64,000 nucleotides of DNA, from the NCBI GenBank assembly GCA_964464815.1, contig CAYXHF010000002.1, positions 62,001-126,000 of the forward strand, read 5' to 3'. The notes beneath the pieces were generated by a model that saw only the letters and a program-made list of their open reading frames with translations, had not been told where the DNA came from and searched no databases. This document shows positions 52,813-61,470 of the stretch, one piece after another. Made by a program: the position numbers and the translations under genes. Source of the stretch: UBA11524 sp964464815. Lineage in GTDB: Bacteria; Bacillota; Clostridia; Christensenellales; Aristaeellaceae. Positions within the stretch are counted from its first letter, which is position 1, and each line of letters opens with the position of its first letter.

Positions 52813-53194
52813 CAGAATGACGATTTCCCTGCAAAAACTTTTCTTTTCCCGCTTTTTCGTGTATACAGAACTTGTTGCTTCGCTTTTCGTCAACCACTAT
52901 ATATTGTGTTTCGCTTTTTCCCGCAAAAAAAGAGATTCGCTTGTCGCCATTCTCTCTCCGCAAGGCGCAAACCCGCCATTTTCGCGGGTTTGTAAGGGTT
53001 TCCAGCAAGTTGTCATTTTTTTGTGTGATTTGTTGTTTTGCCTATTGCATTATACAACATATTGTGATAGAATATCTTTGGTCCGGAGGCAGTGGTCATT
53101 TCATCCAGGTGCTGCATCCCCTGCGGATGCGCCGGAAATGACATTCGTTTTCCTTTTTGCCCCGGTACAAATTAAACACAGGAGGTCAACCATC
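52813..53194. promoter_or_regulatory. lonB-pflB intergenic region with pflB promoter at 53045-53073
   Basis: About 380 bases without a gene. TTGCAT-17-TAGAAT with an extended -10 TG lies on the plus strand, giving pflB a leader of about 115 bases. The stretch 52840-53000 is T-rich with no good open frame. ACAACATATTGTGA overlaps the spacer and has weak dyad symmetry, but does not match the Rex operator well. No riboswitch is recognised. Confidence 0.65.
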
Positions 53195-55447
53195 ATGTAC
53201 AATTTTGAGCAGTGGAATGGCTTCAAGGGTTCGATCTGGAAGGAAGAAGTCAACGTTCGCGACTTCATCCAGACCAACTACAAGCCTTACGACGGTGACG
53301 AGTCCTTCCTGGTCGGCCCGACCGAAGCGACTGACAAGCTGTGGGGCGCTCTGCAGAAGCTGCAGAAGGAAGAACGCGCTAAGGGCGGCGTTCTGGATAT
53401 GGACACCGAGATTGTGTCCACCCTGACTTCTCATAAGCCGGGCTACATCAACGAAGACCTGAAGGATCTGGAGAAGGTTGTTGGTCTGCAGACCGATAAG
53501 CCCCTCAAGCGTGCTTTCATGCCCTTCGGCGGCATCCGCATGGCTGAGCAGTCCTGCACCGAGAACGGCTATACGCCGGCTCCCGAACTGCACAAGATCT
53601 TCACCGAATATCACCTGACTCACTCCGACGCCGTGTTCATGGCTTACACGCCCGAAATGCGCGCCGCCCGTAAGTCCCACATCATCACCGGTCTGCCGGA
53701 CACCTATGGCCGTGGCCGTATCGTGGGCGACTATCGCCGTGTGGCTCTGTACGGCATCGACGTGCTGATTGCCGAGAAGAAGCATGACTACGACAACTGC
53801 GGCGACGGCACCATGACCGATGACATCATCCGTCAGCGTCAGGAGATCACCCTTCAGATCAACGCCCTGAAGGAAATGAAGGTCATGGCCGCCTCCTACG
53901 GCTACGACATCTCCAAGCCCGCCAGCAACGCGCACGAAGCGTTCCAGTGGCTGTACTTCGGCTACCTGGCCGCCATCAAGACCCAGAACGGTGCTGCTAT
54001 GTCCGTTGGCCGTATCTCCACCTTCCTGGACATCTATGTTGAGCGCGACCTGGAGAACGGTGTCATCACCGAGTCCGAGGCGCAGGAGCTGGTTGACCAC
54101 ATGGTCATGAAGTTCCGTATGGTCAAGTTCGCTCGTATCACCTCCTACCAGGAGCTGTTCTCCGGCGACCCCGTTTGGGCGACCCTGGAAGTTGGCGGCA
54201 CTGGCCTGGACGGCCGTTCCATGGTCACCAAGAACGACTATCGTTTCCTGCACACCCTGGAAAACATGGGCCCGTCTCCGGAACCCAACATGACCGTGCT
54301 GTACACCGCGCGTCTGCCTGAAGCGTTCAAGAAGTACGCTGCCCACATCTCCATCCTGTCCTCCTCCGTCCAGTACGAGAACGACGACGTGATGAAGCCC
54401 GTGTGGGGCGACGACTACTCCATCTGCTGCTGCGTGTCTGCAACCCAGACCGGCAAGGAGATGCAGTTCTTCGGCGCGCGTGCGAACCTGCTCAAGGCCC
54501 TGCTGTACGCCATCAACGGTGGTGTGGACGAGAAGCTGAAGACCCAGATTGGTCCGTGCTACGCGCCCATCACCGAGAACGAGCTGACCTGGGATATCGT
54601 CAAGCCCGCTTACCTGCGCATGCTCGACTGGCTGGCTGGTCTGTACGTCAACGTGCTGAACCTGATCCACTACATGCATGACAAGTACTACTACGAAGCG
54701 GCTGAGATGGCCCTGATCGACACCGACGTGAAGCGCTCCTTCGCCACCGGTATCGCTGGCTTCTCTCACTGCGTTGACTCCATCAGCGCCCTGAAGTATG
54801 CCAAGGTCACCGCGATTCGCGACGAATCCGGCATGGTCTATGACTACAAGACCGAAGGCGACTTCCCCAAGTACGGCAACGACGATGACCGCGCTGATGA
54901 CATCGCGAAGTGGCTGCTGAAGACCTTCATCGACATGGTGAAGAAGCATCACACCTATCGCGATTCCGAGCCCAGCACCTCCATCCTGACCATCACCTCC
55001 AACGTCGTGTATGGCAAGGCCACCGGCAGCACGCCCGACGGCCGTCAGGCTTGGACTCCCCTGGCGCCCGGTGCGAACCCCTCCTACGGTGCTGAGCAGA
55101 ACGGCCTGGTCGCCTCTCTGAACTCCACCGCCAAGCTGCCCTATCACTGGGCCCTGGACGGCATCTCCAACACCCAGACCATCAACCCCGATGCGCTGGG
55201 CCACGATCCGCAGGAGCGCATCAACAACCTGGTGCAGGTCATGGACGGCTACTTCGAGCAGGGCGCGCATCACCTGAACGTGAACGTGTTCGGCAAGGAA
55301 AAGCTGATCGACGCCATGGAGCATCCGGAGAAGGAAGAATACGCGAACTTCACCATCCGTGTTTCCGGCTATGCCGTGAAGTTCATCGACCTGACCCGTG
55401 AGCAGCAGATGGACGTTATCGCCCGTACCTGCCACACCCGTATGTAA
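53195..55447 (+). CDS. pflB: formate C-acetyltransferase (pyruvate formate-lyase)
   Basis: 750 residues, the normal length. The glycyl radical enzyme converts pyruvate and CoA to formate and acetyl-CoA in anaerobic metabolism. The active-site cysteines are in YSICCCVSATQTG (about 410-414; an extra Cys precedes the CC pair) and the radical Gly is in RVSGYAVKF (about 726) near the C-terminus, ending RTCHTRM. The DNA uses a narrow set of codons (mostly CTG, ACC, GGC, AAC), as expected for a highly expressed gene. It has a GGAGG site and its own promoter and terminator. The activating enzyme gene pflA follows. Confidence 0.98.
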   Translation: MYNFEQWNGFKGSIWKEEVNVRDFIQTNYKPYDGDESFLVGPTEATDKLWGALQKLQKEERAKGGVLDMDTEIVSTLTSHKPGYINEDLKDLEKVVGLQTDKPLKRAFMPFGGIRMAEQSCTENGYTPAPELHKIFTEYHLTHSDAVFMAYTPEMRAARKSHIITGLPDTYGRGRIVGDYRRVALYGIDVLIAEKKHDYDNCGDGTMTDDIIRQRQEITLQINALKEMKVMAASYGYDISKPASNAHEAFQWLYFGYLAAIKTQNGAAMSVGRISTFLDIYVERDLENGVITESEAQELVDHMVMKFRMVKFARITSYQELFSGDPVWATLEVGGTGLDGRSMVTKNDYRFLHTLENMGPSPEPNMTVLYTARLPEAFKKYAAHISILSSSVQYENDDVMKPVWGDDYSICCCVSATQTGKEMQFFGARANLLKALLYAINGGVDEKLKTQIGPCYAPITENELTWDIVKPAYLRMLDWLAGLYVNVLNLIHYMHDKYYYEAAEMALIDTDVKRSFATGIAGFSHCVDSISALKYAKVTAIRDESGMVYDYKTEGDFPKYGNDDDRADDIAKWLLKTFIDMVKKHHTYRDSEPSTSILTITSNVVYGKATGSTPDGRQAWTPLAPGANPSYGAEQNGLVASLNSTAKLPYHWALDGISNTQTINPDALGHDPQERINNLVQVMDGYFEQGAHHLNVNVFGKEKLIDAMEHPEKEEYANFTIRVSGYAVKFIDLTREQQMDVIARTCHTRM

Positions 55448-55468
55448 TTTCCCGGCGTAAAGCCATCG

Positions 55469-55502
55469 CCCGGCGGAGGGAAACTTCCGCCGGGTTTTTT
55501 TC
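55469..55502 (+). terminator. rho-independent terminator after pflB
   Basis: CCCGGCGGA and TCCGCCGGG pair over nine bases, then seven T. It separates pflB from pflA, which has its own promoter. Confidence 0.9.
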
Positions 55503-55547
55503 TGCCCGATTGGTGCGCTTTTCCGCGAAAAAAAACCGTTTTTTGAG

Positions 55548-55575
55548 TTTACAGACGCGCTTTTTTGGGTATACT
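55548..55575 (+). promoter_or_regulatory. promoter of pflA
   Basis: TTTACA-16-TATACT on the plus strand, 60 bases before the start codon. Confidence 0.72.
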
Positions 55576-55634
55576 ATCATCAGGCGGAAGCCCTTCGCTC
55601 CTGCCCAGTACCCCCGCATAAGGAGTTGGCTGTC

Positions 55635-56402
55635 ATGCGTGAACCGAATCCCAACATTACGGGACGTGTCCATTCTTTTGAATCCTTTGCACTGGTGGAT
55701 GGCCCTGGCGTCCGCTGTGCTGTGTTCCTCTACGGCTGCGCGCTGCGCTGCAAGTTCTGCCACAATCCCGATACGTGGTGCCCGTCCTCTTTGGGCCAGA
55801 CCAAGGAGATGACGGCACGCGAGCTGTTTGATAAATCCATCCGCTACAAATCCTACTGGCGCAACAATGGCGGCATCACCATCTCCGGTGGCGAACCGCT
55901 GTTGCAGCTGGACTTCGTGACTGAGTTCTTCCGCCTGATGAAGAAGGAAGGCATTCACACCTGCATCGACACCGCCGGTCAGCCCTTCCGTCGCGACAGC
56001 GAGTGGCTGGAGCGCTTTGATGAGTTGATGAGCCTGACCGACCTGTTCATGCTGGATTTGAAGCAGTTTGACACCACGCTCCATCAGGAGCTGACCGGCC
56101 ACGGCAATGAAAACATTCTGGACATGGCGCGGTATCTCTCCGACCACGGCAAGGAGCTGTGGATTCGCCACGTACTCGTTCCGGGCGTGACGGATGATGA
56201 AAACGACCTGCGCCGCATGAGCGATTTCATCGCCAGCCTGAACCACGTCACGCGCGTGGAGATTCTGCCCTATCACACTCTGGGTCTGTCCAAGTGGCAG
56301 AAGCTCGGCATTCCCTACCCGCTCGAAGGCGTCCCGACGCCCACGGAGGAGCAGGTCAAGCGTGCGGAAGAAATTCTGAACGTCACCGCCTACAAGAAAT
56401 AA
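55635..56402 (+). CDS. pflA: pyruvate formate-lyase-activating enzyme (radical SAM)
   Basis: 255 residues. The radical SAM cluster motif CALRCKFCHNPDTW (CxxxCxxC at about 35-42) is typical of PflA, as are the SAM-binding GGITISGGEPLLQ (about 78) and the HTCIDTAG and LDLKQFD segments. It generates the glycyl radical on PflB by electron transfer from reduced flavodoxin or ferredoxin. The ATG at 55635 follows AAGGAG. pflB is directly upstream, with a separate promoter between. The pair lies inside the conserved protease block. Confidence 0.96.
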   Translation: MREPNPNITGRVHSFESFALVDGPGVRCAVFLYGCALRCKFCHNPDTWCPSSLGQTKEMTARELFDKSIRYKSYWRNNGGITISGGEPLLQLDFVTEFFRLMKKEGIHTCIDTAGQPFRRDSEWLERFDELMSLTDLFMLDLKQFDTTLHQELTGHGNENILDMARYLSDHGKELWIRHVLVPGVTDDENDLRRMSDFIASLNHVTRVEILPYHTLGLSKWQKLGIPYPLEGVPTPTEEQVKRAEEILNVTAYKK

Positions 56403-56424
56403 CCAACGACCACGCACTGGGTCA

Positions 56425-56468
56425 AAAAAAGGACGAACCTGCATCTTGCTTGCAGATTCGTCCTTTTT
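56425..56468. terminator. bidirectional terminator between pflA and clpX
   Basis: AAAAAGGACGAA..CTGCA pairs with TGCAG.TTCGTCCTTTTT around a 6-base loop, with A- and T-runs on both sides. It serves the convergent pflA (plus) and clpX (minus) genes. Confidence 0.9.
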
Positions 56469-56477
56469 GATTGGATT

Positions 56478-57812
56478 TTAATAGCCTTCCACGTTTTCCG
56501 GCAGCGCCTCCGCAGGCTCCTGCACCTTGCGCTTGGGGCGACCCGGATAGCGGCGCACCCCTTCATGCAGGCGCGGCGTTTCCTTGCCCAGCACCGCATC
56601 CTCCGTGATTTCGCAGGCATTGATTTCCATCTGGCCCGGCAGATCGAACATCGTGTCCAGCATCACGTCCTCAATGATGGCACGCAGGCCACGTGCGCCA
56701 CACTTGCGCTCAATGGCCATCTGTGCGATTGCGCGCACCGCTTCCGGCGCGAAGGTCAGCTTCACGCCATCCATGCCCAGCAGCTTCTGATACTGCTTGC
56801 ACAGCGCGTTCTTCGGCTCGGTCAGGATTCGCACCAGCGCATCCTCATCCAGCGCATCCAGCGTCACCGTAATCGGCAGACGACCCACGAATTCAGGAAT
56901 CAGGCCGAACTTCGTCAGATCCTCCGGGCGCATCTTCTTGAGCGCTTCGGTGCTGCCTTCCGGCGTCTTGCTGGTCAGCTCCGCACCAAAGCCCAGATTC
57001 TTCTTGCCCGTGCGGCTCTCGATAATCGGCACGATGCCGTCAAACGCGCCGCCGCAGATGAAGAGGATATTGGTCGTGTCAATCTGAATCATTTCCTGCT
57101 GCGGGTGCTTACGGCCACCCTGCGGCGGAACAGAGGCCACCGTGCCTTCCAGAATTTTGAGCAACGCCTGCTGCACGCCCTCACCGCTGACATCGCGGGT
57201 GATGGACGGATTCTCGCTCTTGCGGGCCACCTTGTCGATTTCGTCGATATAGATGATGCCGCGCTGCGCCGCCTCAATGTCGTAATCTGCCGCCTGAATC
57301 AGGCGCAGCAGGATGTTCTCGACGTCCTCGCCCACATAGCCAGCCTCGGTCAAGCTAGTTGCATCCGCAATGGCGAAGGGCACATTCAGGATGCGTGCCA
57401 GCGTCTGCGCCAGGAACGTCTTGCCGCAGCCCGTCGGGCCAACCATCAGGATGTTGGACTTTTGCAGCTCCACATCGTCGCGCCCGACCTTCTGGCCGAT
57501 TCGCTTGTAGTGGTTATACACCGCCACGCACAGCGCACGCTTGGCATGCTCCTGCCCGATGACGTAGGAATCCAGCACCGTCTTCATTTCCGCCGGTGAC
57601 GGCAGATGGTCAAACTGCTGCTGCTGTTGCGGCTGGCGGTGCTGCTGCGCCGAGGGCATATCCGCCACCATAATCTCCTGGCAGAGCATGATGCACTGAT
57701 CGCAGATGCACACGTCATTCGGCCCAGCCACAAGGCGACGAACCTGTCGCTCATTTTTCCCACAGAAGCTGCATCGTTGCAGCTTGGTATGGTTCATATC
57801 GTCTTTTGCCAT
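56478..57812 (-). CDS. clpX: ATP-dependent Clp protease ATPase subunit ClpX
   Basis: 444 residues. An N-terminal four-Cys zinc finger (CSFCGKNE and CICDQC, residues 12-40) is followed by AAA+ motifs: GPTGCGKT (about 124), IIYIDEIDK (about 187) and the GAFDGI pore-region residues. IGF-loop and C-terminal domains complete the protein, with a Lys/Arg/Glu-rich extension after about residue 405. ClpX unfolds substrates and feeds them to ClpP. It lies downstream of tig and clpP. The ATG at 57812 follows a GAGG site. Confidence 0.97.
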   Translation of the reverse strand: MAKDDMNHTKLQRCSFCGKNERQVRRLVAGPNDVCICDQCIMLCQEIMVADMPSAQQHRQPQQQQQFDHLPSPAEMKTVLDSYVIGQEHAKRALCVAVYNHYKRIGQKVGRDDVELQKSNILMVGPTGCGKTFLAQTLARILNVPFAIADATSLTEAGYVGEDVENILLRLIQAADYDIEAAQRGIIYIDEIDKVARKSENPSITRDVSGEGVQQALLKILEGTVASVPPQGGRKHPQQEMIQIDTTNILFICGGAFDGIVPIIESRTGKKNLGFGAELTSKTPEGSTEALKKMRPEDLTKFGLIPEFVGRLPITVTLDALDEDALVRILTEPKNALCKQYQKLLGMDGVKLTFAPEAVRAIAQMAIERKCGARGLRAIIEDVMLDTMFDLPGQMEINACEITEDAVLGKETPRLHEGVRRYPGRPKRKVQEPAEALPENVEGY

Positions 57813-57854
57813 TTTCTACCTCACAGGTCGTCCTGCTCCGGGTTTTTGCCCGAC

Positions 57855-58448
57855 TCAGTTGGTCTTTTTCCGGGGATCGAAGATTTCGTCGATGATACCA
57901 TATTCCAGCGCTTCCTTCGCGGACATGAAGTGATCGCGCTCCACATCGCGGCGGATGCGTTCGATATCCTGCCCGGTCATCTCCGCCTTCATGCGGATCA
58001 TCTTTTCCTTGGTCTTCAGCAGCCATTCGGCCTGAATCTGCACATCGGTCGCCTGACCCTGTGCGCCGCCCAGGGGCTGATGAATCATCACTTCGCTGTT
58101 GGGCAGGGCGCAGCGCTTGCCCTTCTGGCCAGCCATCAGCAGGAATGCGCCCATCGACGCGGCCATGCCGATGCAGACCGTGCGCACCTGGGGCTTGATG
58201 TACTGCATGGTATCATAAATCGCCATGCCCGCCGTCACGGAGCCGCCAGGGCTATTGATATACAGGCAGATATCCGCATCGGGATCTTCCATTTCCAGGA
58301 AGAGCATCTGCGCCACGACCGTGTTTGCCACGTCGTCATTGATTTCGCCGCCCAAAAAGATGATTCGATCCTTGAGCAAACGGGAATAAATATCATACGA
58401 CCGCTCACCGCGGTTGGTCTGTTCGACCACATAGGGAATCAGATTCAT
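57855..58448 (-). CDS. clpP: ATP-dependent Clp protease proteolytic subunit ClpP
   Basis: 197 residues. The Ser-His-Asp triad is visible: Ser in GMAASMGAF (about 97), His in VMIHQPLGG (about 122) and Asp in ERDHFM (about 171). N-terminal LIPYVVEQTNRGERSYDIYS in two pieces and YINSPGGSVTAGMAIYDTM are standard. ClpP forms the tetradecameric chamber used by ClpX. The ATG at 58448 follows AGGAGG by 7 bases. It lies 42 bp before clpX and is probably co-transcribed with it. A promoter in the 180-bp gap after tig is not obvious. Confidence 0.97.
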   Translation of the reverse strand: MNLIPYVVEQTNRGERSYDIYSRLLKDRIIFLGGEINDDVANTVVAQMLFLEMEDPDADICLYINSPGGSVTAGMAIYDTMQYIKPQVRTVCIGMAASMGAFLLMAGQKGKRCALPNSEVMIHQPLGGAQGQATDVQIQAEWLLKTKEKMIRMKAEMTGQDIERIRRDVERDHFMSAKEALEYGIIDEIFDPRKKTN

Positions 58449-58566
58449 GCATGTACCTCCTTGCATTGCCGCGGCACCTTAGGGCAGGAAAAAAAGGCAC
58501 TCCCCGTCAGTGTACGCCCGAAAAGGGCATTCTATGCACATCGCGGCATGTTTTCCCATGATGCTG

Positions 58567-58614
58567 AAAAGCGCGGGAGCAGTCACAGGCAAAGCCCGCG
58601 ACTCTTCTCCCGCG
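58567..58614 (-). terminator. weak terminator-like hairpin after tig
   Basis: CGCGGGAG and CTCCCGCG pair around a 27-base loop that contains its own GCGGGC-TTTG-CCTG stem, then GCTTTTC. The T-run is short, so partial read-through into clpP is possible. Confidence 0.45.
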
Positions 58615-58630
58615 TTGATTGACGTATGGA

Positions 58631-59977
58631 TTACTTGGTTTCTTCCGCAGCATCCTCAGCGGGGGCTTCGGTTTCTTCCTGCGGCTGCTTGTCCACCACG
58701 GTCGCACCGGCCTTCATCAGGTCGCAGACCTTCTGGATGGCGGCCAGATCAGACAGGTAGTTGGTCTGGTCATCGGTCAGGGACGCCTTGAAGGCTTCCA
58801 GCTCCTGGCCCATACGCTCCGCCTGCTTGGCGATCTGCGCATCGACTTCTTCCTCGGTGGGCTCGGCGTTCTCAGCCTTGCGGATGGCTTCCAGCACCAG
58901 CTGAATCTTCACGCGATGCTCCGCCTCGCCGCGATACTGCTCGGCCATCTGCTCACGGGTCTGGTTGGTGTACTTCAGGTAGTCTTCCATGCGCAGGCCC
59001 TGACGCATCATGGAGTACTCCACGTCACGCAGGACGTAGTTCAGCTGATCATCGATCATCGCGGTGGGGATGTCCATCTGGGCGTTCTCCACAGCCTTTT
59101 CAATCAGCGCATTTTCGATTTCGATGTCGTAGTTGCGGTCAGCGATTTCGTGCAGCTTCTTCTCCACATCCGCCTTGTAAGCGTCGAAGGTGTCAAAGCC
59201 GTTATCCTGCGCGAACTCGTCATCCAGCTCGGGCAGCTCCACCTTGGTGATGCCGTTGACCTTCACGTGGAAGACAGCTTCCTTGCCAGCCAGGTTTTCC
59301 GCATGATACTGCTCGGGGAAAGTAACCGTCAGGTCCTTCTCCTCGCCAACGTTCATGCCAACCATCTGCTCTTCAAAGCCGGGGATGAACATGCCGCTGC
59401 CGATTTTGAGGGTCTGGCCCTGCGCCGTGCCACCTTCAAAGGCCACGCCGTCCACAGTGCCGGCATAGTCCAGGTTCACGGTATCGGTGTAATCAACGCC
59501 GCGGTCGGTCACATCCAGGGTACGGGCACCCTTCTGCTGATCCTGCTTGATGCGGTTGTCGATTTCTTCGTCGGTCACCAGCTCCTTGGGCTCAACCTCA
59601 ACCGTCAGGGTCTTGTAGTCGCCCAGCGTCACGTCAGGACGCACGAACACTTCGGCCGTGAACTTCAGGTCCTTGCCCGCGCCGATTTCCTGCACATCCA
59701 CCTGCGGACGGTCCACAACATCCACGTTGTGCTCCTTCACCGCTGCGCTGTACAGTTCGGGGAAAATAGCATCCAGCGCGTCATCGTAGAACACGCCTTC
59801 GCCGTACATACGCTCAATAACGTTGCGGGGCGCCTTGCCCTTACGGAATCCGGGGATAGAAATCTTGCTGCGATTCTTCAGATACGCCGTATTCAGCGCC
59901 TTATCAAAATCCTCGGCGGGGACAACAAAGCTCAGCTTCACCTTGTTGCTGGAAATCTTTTCAAAAGTAGTGCTCAT
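58631..59977 (-). CDS. tig: trigger factor (ribosome-associated chaperone)
   Basis: 448 residues. The N-terminal ribosome-binding domain has GFRKGKAPRNVIE (about 42-54); the FKBP-type prolyl isomerase domain spans about 155-240 (DYTDTVNLDYAG start); the C-terminal chaperone arms follow, with an acidic tail. Trigger factor binds nascent chains at the exit tunnel. I start at ATG 59977 (GGAGG 12 bases away). The open frame continues upstream into the 186-bp repeats, but this is accidental. A TTGAAA-17-TAAAAT promoter lies at 60060-60088. Confidence 0.96.
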   Translation of the reverse strand: MSTTFEKISSNKVKLSFVVPAEDFDKALNTAYLKNRSKISIPGFRKGKAPRNVIERMYGEGVFYDDALDAIFPELYSAAVKEHNVDVVDRPQVDVQEIGAGKDLKFTAEVFVRPDVTLGDYKTLTVEVEPKELVTDEEIDNRIKQDQQKGARTLDVTDRGVDYTDTVNLDYAGTVDGVAFEGGTAQGQTLKIGSGMFIPGFEEQMVGMNVGEEKDLTVTFPEQYHAENLAGKEAVFHVKVNGITKVELPELDDEFAQDNGFDTFDAYKADVEKKLHEIADRNYDIEIENALIEKAVENAQMDIPTAMIDDQLNYVLRDVEYSMMRQGLRMEDYLKYTNQTREQMAEQYRGEAEHRVKIQLVLEAIRKAENAEPTEEEVDAQIAKQAERMGQELEAFKASLTDDQTNYLSDLAAIQKVCDLMKAGATVVDKQPQEETEAPAEDAAEETK

Positions 59978-60059
59978 TGGAATATATTCCCTCCTGCGCT
60001 CTCGTCGGGGATGGATTCCCCGGTCATGCGTTTTTTTTGATTCTATACGCACAGCGCTT

Positions 60060-60088
60060 ATTTTACCACATTTACAGAGCCTTTTCAA
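60060..60088 (-). promoter_or_regulatory. promoter of tig
   Basis: TTGAAA-17-TAAAAT on the minus strand, about 83 bases before the start codon, between tig and the repeat array. Confidence 0.75.
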
Positions 60089-60136
60089 GCTATTTACGTA
60101 CATTTTCGTGAAGAAAGCCCTATTTTTTTCTATCCA

Positions 60137-60719
60137 CCAGGCAGCAGGGCCCTGCCCTGCACCCGCAAGAGGGCGATTCGCCCTCTTGACTCCCTTTTTG
60201 CGTTCGAGTTGGCTGGTTATCCGTACAGTTTCCGCATGGAAGGCTAATATCGACGCCCATGGAACTGGTTTTTGCACGACGCCGCGACTTTGCATGCTCC
60301 GCTCGTTTCTTGGGCTTTGCCCAAACCCAGCAGGGCGCTGCCCTACACCCGCAAGAGGGCGATTCGCCCTCTTGACTCCCTTTTTGCGTTCGAGTTGACT
60401 GGTTATCCTTACAGTTTCCGCATGGAAGGCTAATATCGACGCCCATGGAACTGATTTTTGCACGACGCCGCGACTTTGCAAGCTCGGCTCGTTTCTTGGG
60501 CTTTGCCCAAACCCAGCTGGGCGCTGCCCTGCACCCGCAAGAGGGCGATTCGCCCTCTTGACTCCCTTTTTGCGTTCGAGTTGGCTGGTTATCCTTACAG
60601 TTTCCGCATGGAAGGCTAATATCGACGCCTATGGAACTGGTTTTTGCACGACGCCGCGACTTTTCTCGACTCCCTTTTTGCGTTCGAGTTGACTGGTTAT
60701 CCGTACAGTTTCCGCATGT
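60137..60719. repeat. 186-bp tandem repeat array (three copies plus a partial)
   Basis: The marker ACCCGCAAGAGGG recurs at 60161, 60347 and 60533, giving a period of 186 bp; a fourth, internally deleted copy ends near 60719. Each unit carries the palindrome CAAGAGGGCG-ATT-CGCCCTCTTG and GGGC/GCCC hairpins. Copies differ at only a few bases. Because 186 is divisible by three, open frames run through the array on the minus strand, but they have no ribosome site and I do not call a gene. Confidence 0.9.
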
Positions 60720-60752
60720 TGATTGTGCTATTTTCCTGCCCTTCCAGCATGC

Positions 60753-60781
60753 TTGCGTAATTGGCCTATCCGTGCTATAAT
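60753..60781 (+). promoter_or_regulatory. promoter of the ECF sigma factor operon
   Basis: TTGCGT-17-TATAAT on the plus strand, just past the repeat array. The -10 is exact. Confidence 0.7.
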
Positions 60782-60900
60782 CTTTTTCTGAAAAACGTGA
60801 AAAAAATTTATTTTTTCGGGATGAGAAAGGAGGCGTCATTCGTTTGATAGGTGAACCCACAAAAGGGAAAACCCTTGCATCTCAAAAGGAGGAAAGCGCT

Positions 60901-61470
60901 GTGCAACAGGCTTATGTTTCTCCCGCCGCCGCAAAGGGCCTCGATGATTCGTATCAGCCTGTGCCAGATGTGCGCGATGATCCTGCGTATTTCGCTCGAC
61001 TCTATGAGCAGTACGCAACCGACGTGCTTCGCGTCAGCTACTTCTACCTGGGCGATCGCGAAAAAGCGGAGGACGTCTGCCAGGATGTTTTCATCCGCCT
61101 GATGACGACAAGTCCTCTGCTCCAACCGGGACGCGAAAAATCCTGGTTGCTCAAGGTCGCGCTGAACCGCTGCCGCGATTTGTGGCGTGGCGCATGGCTG
61201 AAGCGCGTGGTGCTGGGTGGCCCGACGTTCGAGATGATTCCCGCGCCGGATGAATTCGCCCGTCATGATGAGAAGGAAGCCATGATGAGCGCCATTAACC
61301 AGCTGCCGGCCGTGTTCAAGGAGATTATTCTCCTTCACTACTATCAGGGGCTTAGCATTGCCGAGATTGCGGAAATGCTGGAGCTTCCCGAAGGAACCAT
61401 TTCTTCCCGCCTGAGTCGTGGGCGAAAAAAGCTTGAAACCATTCTCGCGAAAGGAGGCGATGCCCGGTGA
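60901..61470 (+). CDS. ECF-type RNA polymerase sigma factor (sigma-70 family)
   Basis: 189 residues. Region 2 spans about 30-100 (ARLYEQYATDVLRVSYFYL, then AEDVCQDVFIRL for core binding and the -10 helix), and region 4 spans about 130-185 (INQLPAVFKEIILLHYYQG and the helix-turn-helix IAEIAEMLELPEGTISSRLS). I start at GTG 60901, 8 bases after AGGAGG; TTG 60844 with GGAGG 10 bases upstream would add 19 residues. It overlaps the next gene by four bases (GTGA). It probably directs an envelope-related regulon together with the membrane protein encoded downstream. Confidence 0.9.
   Translation: MQQAYVSPAAAKGLDDSYQPVPDVRDDPAYFARLYEQYATDVLRVSYFYLGDREKAEDVCQDVFIRLMTTSPLLQPGREKSWLLKVALNRCRDLWRGAWLKRVVLGGPTFEMIPAPDEFARHDEKEAMMSAINQLPAVFKEIILLHYYQGLSIAEIAEMLELPEGTISSRLSRGRKKLETILAKGGDAR

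Noticed and set aside
53051..53070. Rex operator in the pflB promoter
   Set aside because: ACAACATATTGTGA has weak symmetry but does not match the TTGTTAANNNNTTAACAA-type site at enough positions.
53186..55435. 749-codon minus-strand frame opposite pflB
   Set aside because: Arises from the strong codon bias of pflB; the product has no recognisable features and no ribosome site.
59978..60481. N-terminal extension of the trigger factor frame through the tandem repeats
   Set aside because: The extra residues are translations of the 186-bp repeat; the promoter and ribosome site of tig lie downstream, and the normal trigger factor N-terminus starts at 59977.
60137..60719. CRISPR array
   Set aside because: The units are 186 bp, nearly identical along their whole length and have no unique spacers; no cas genes are nearby.
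60120..60860. 246-codon minus-strand frame across the repeat array
   Set aside because: No ribosome site; open only because the period is a multiple of three. It overlaps the sigma factor promoter.
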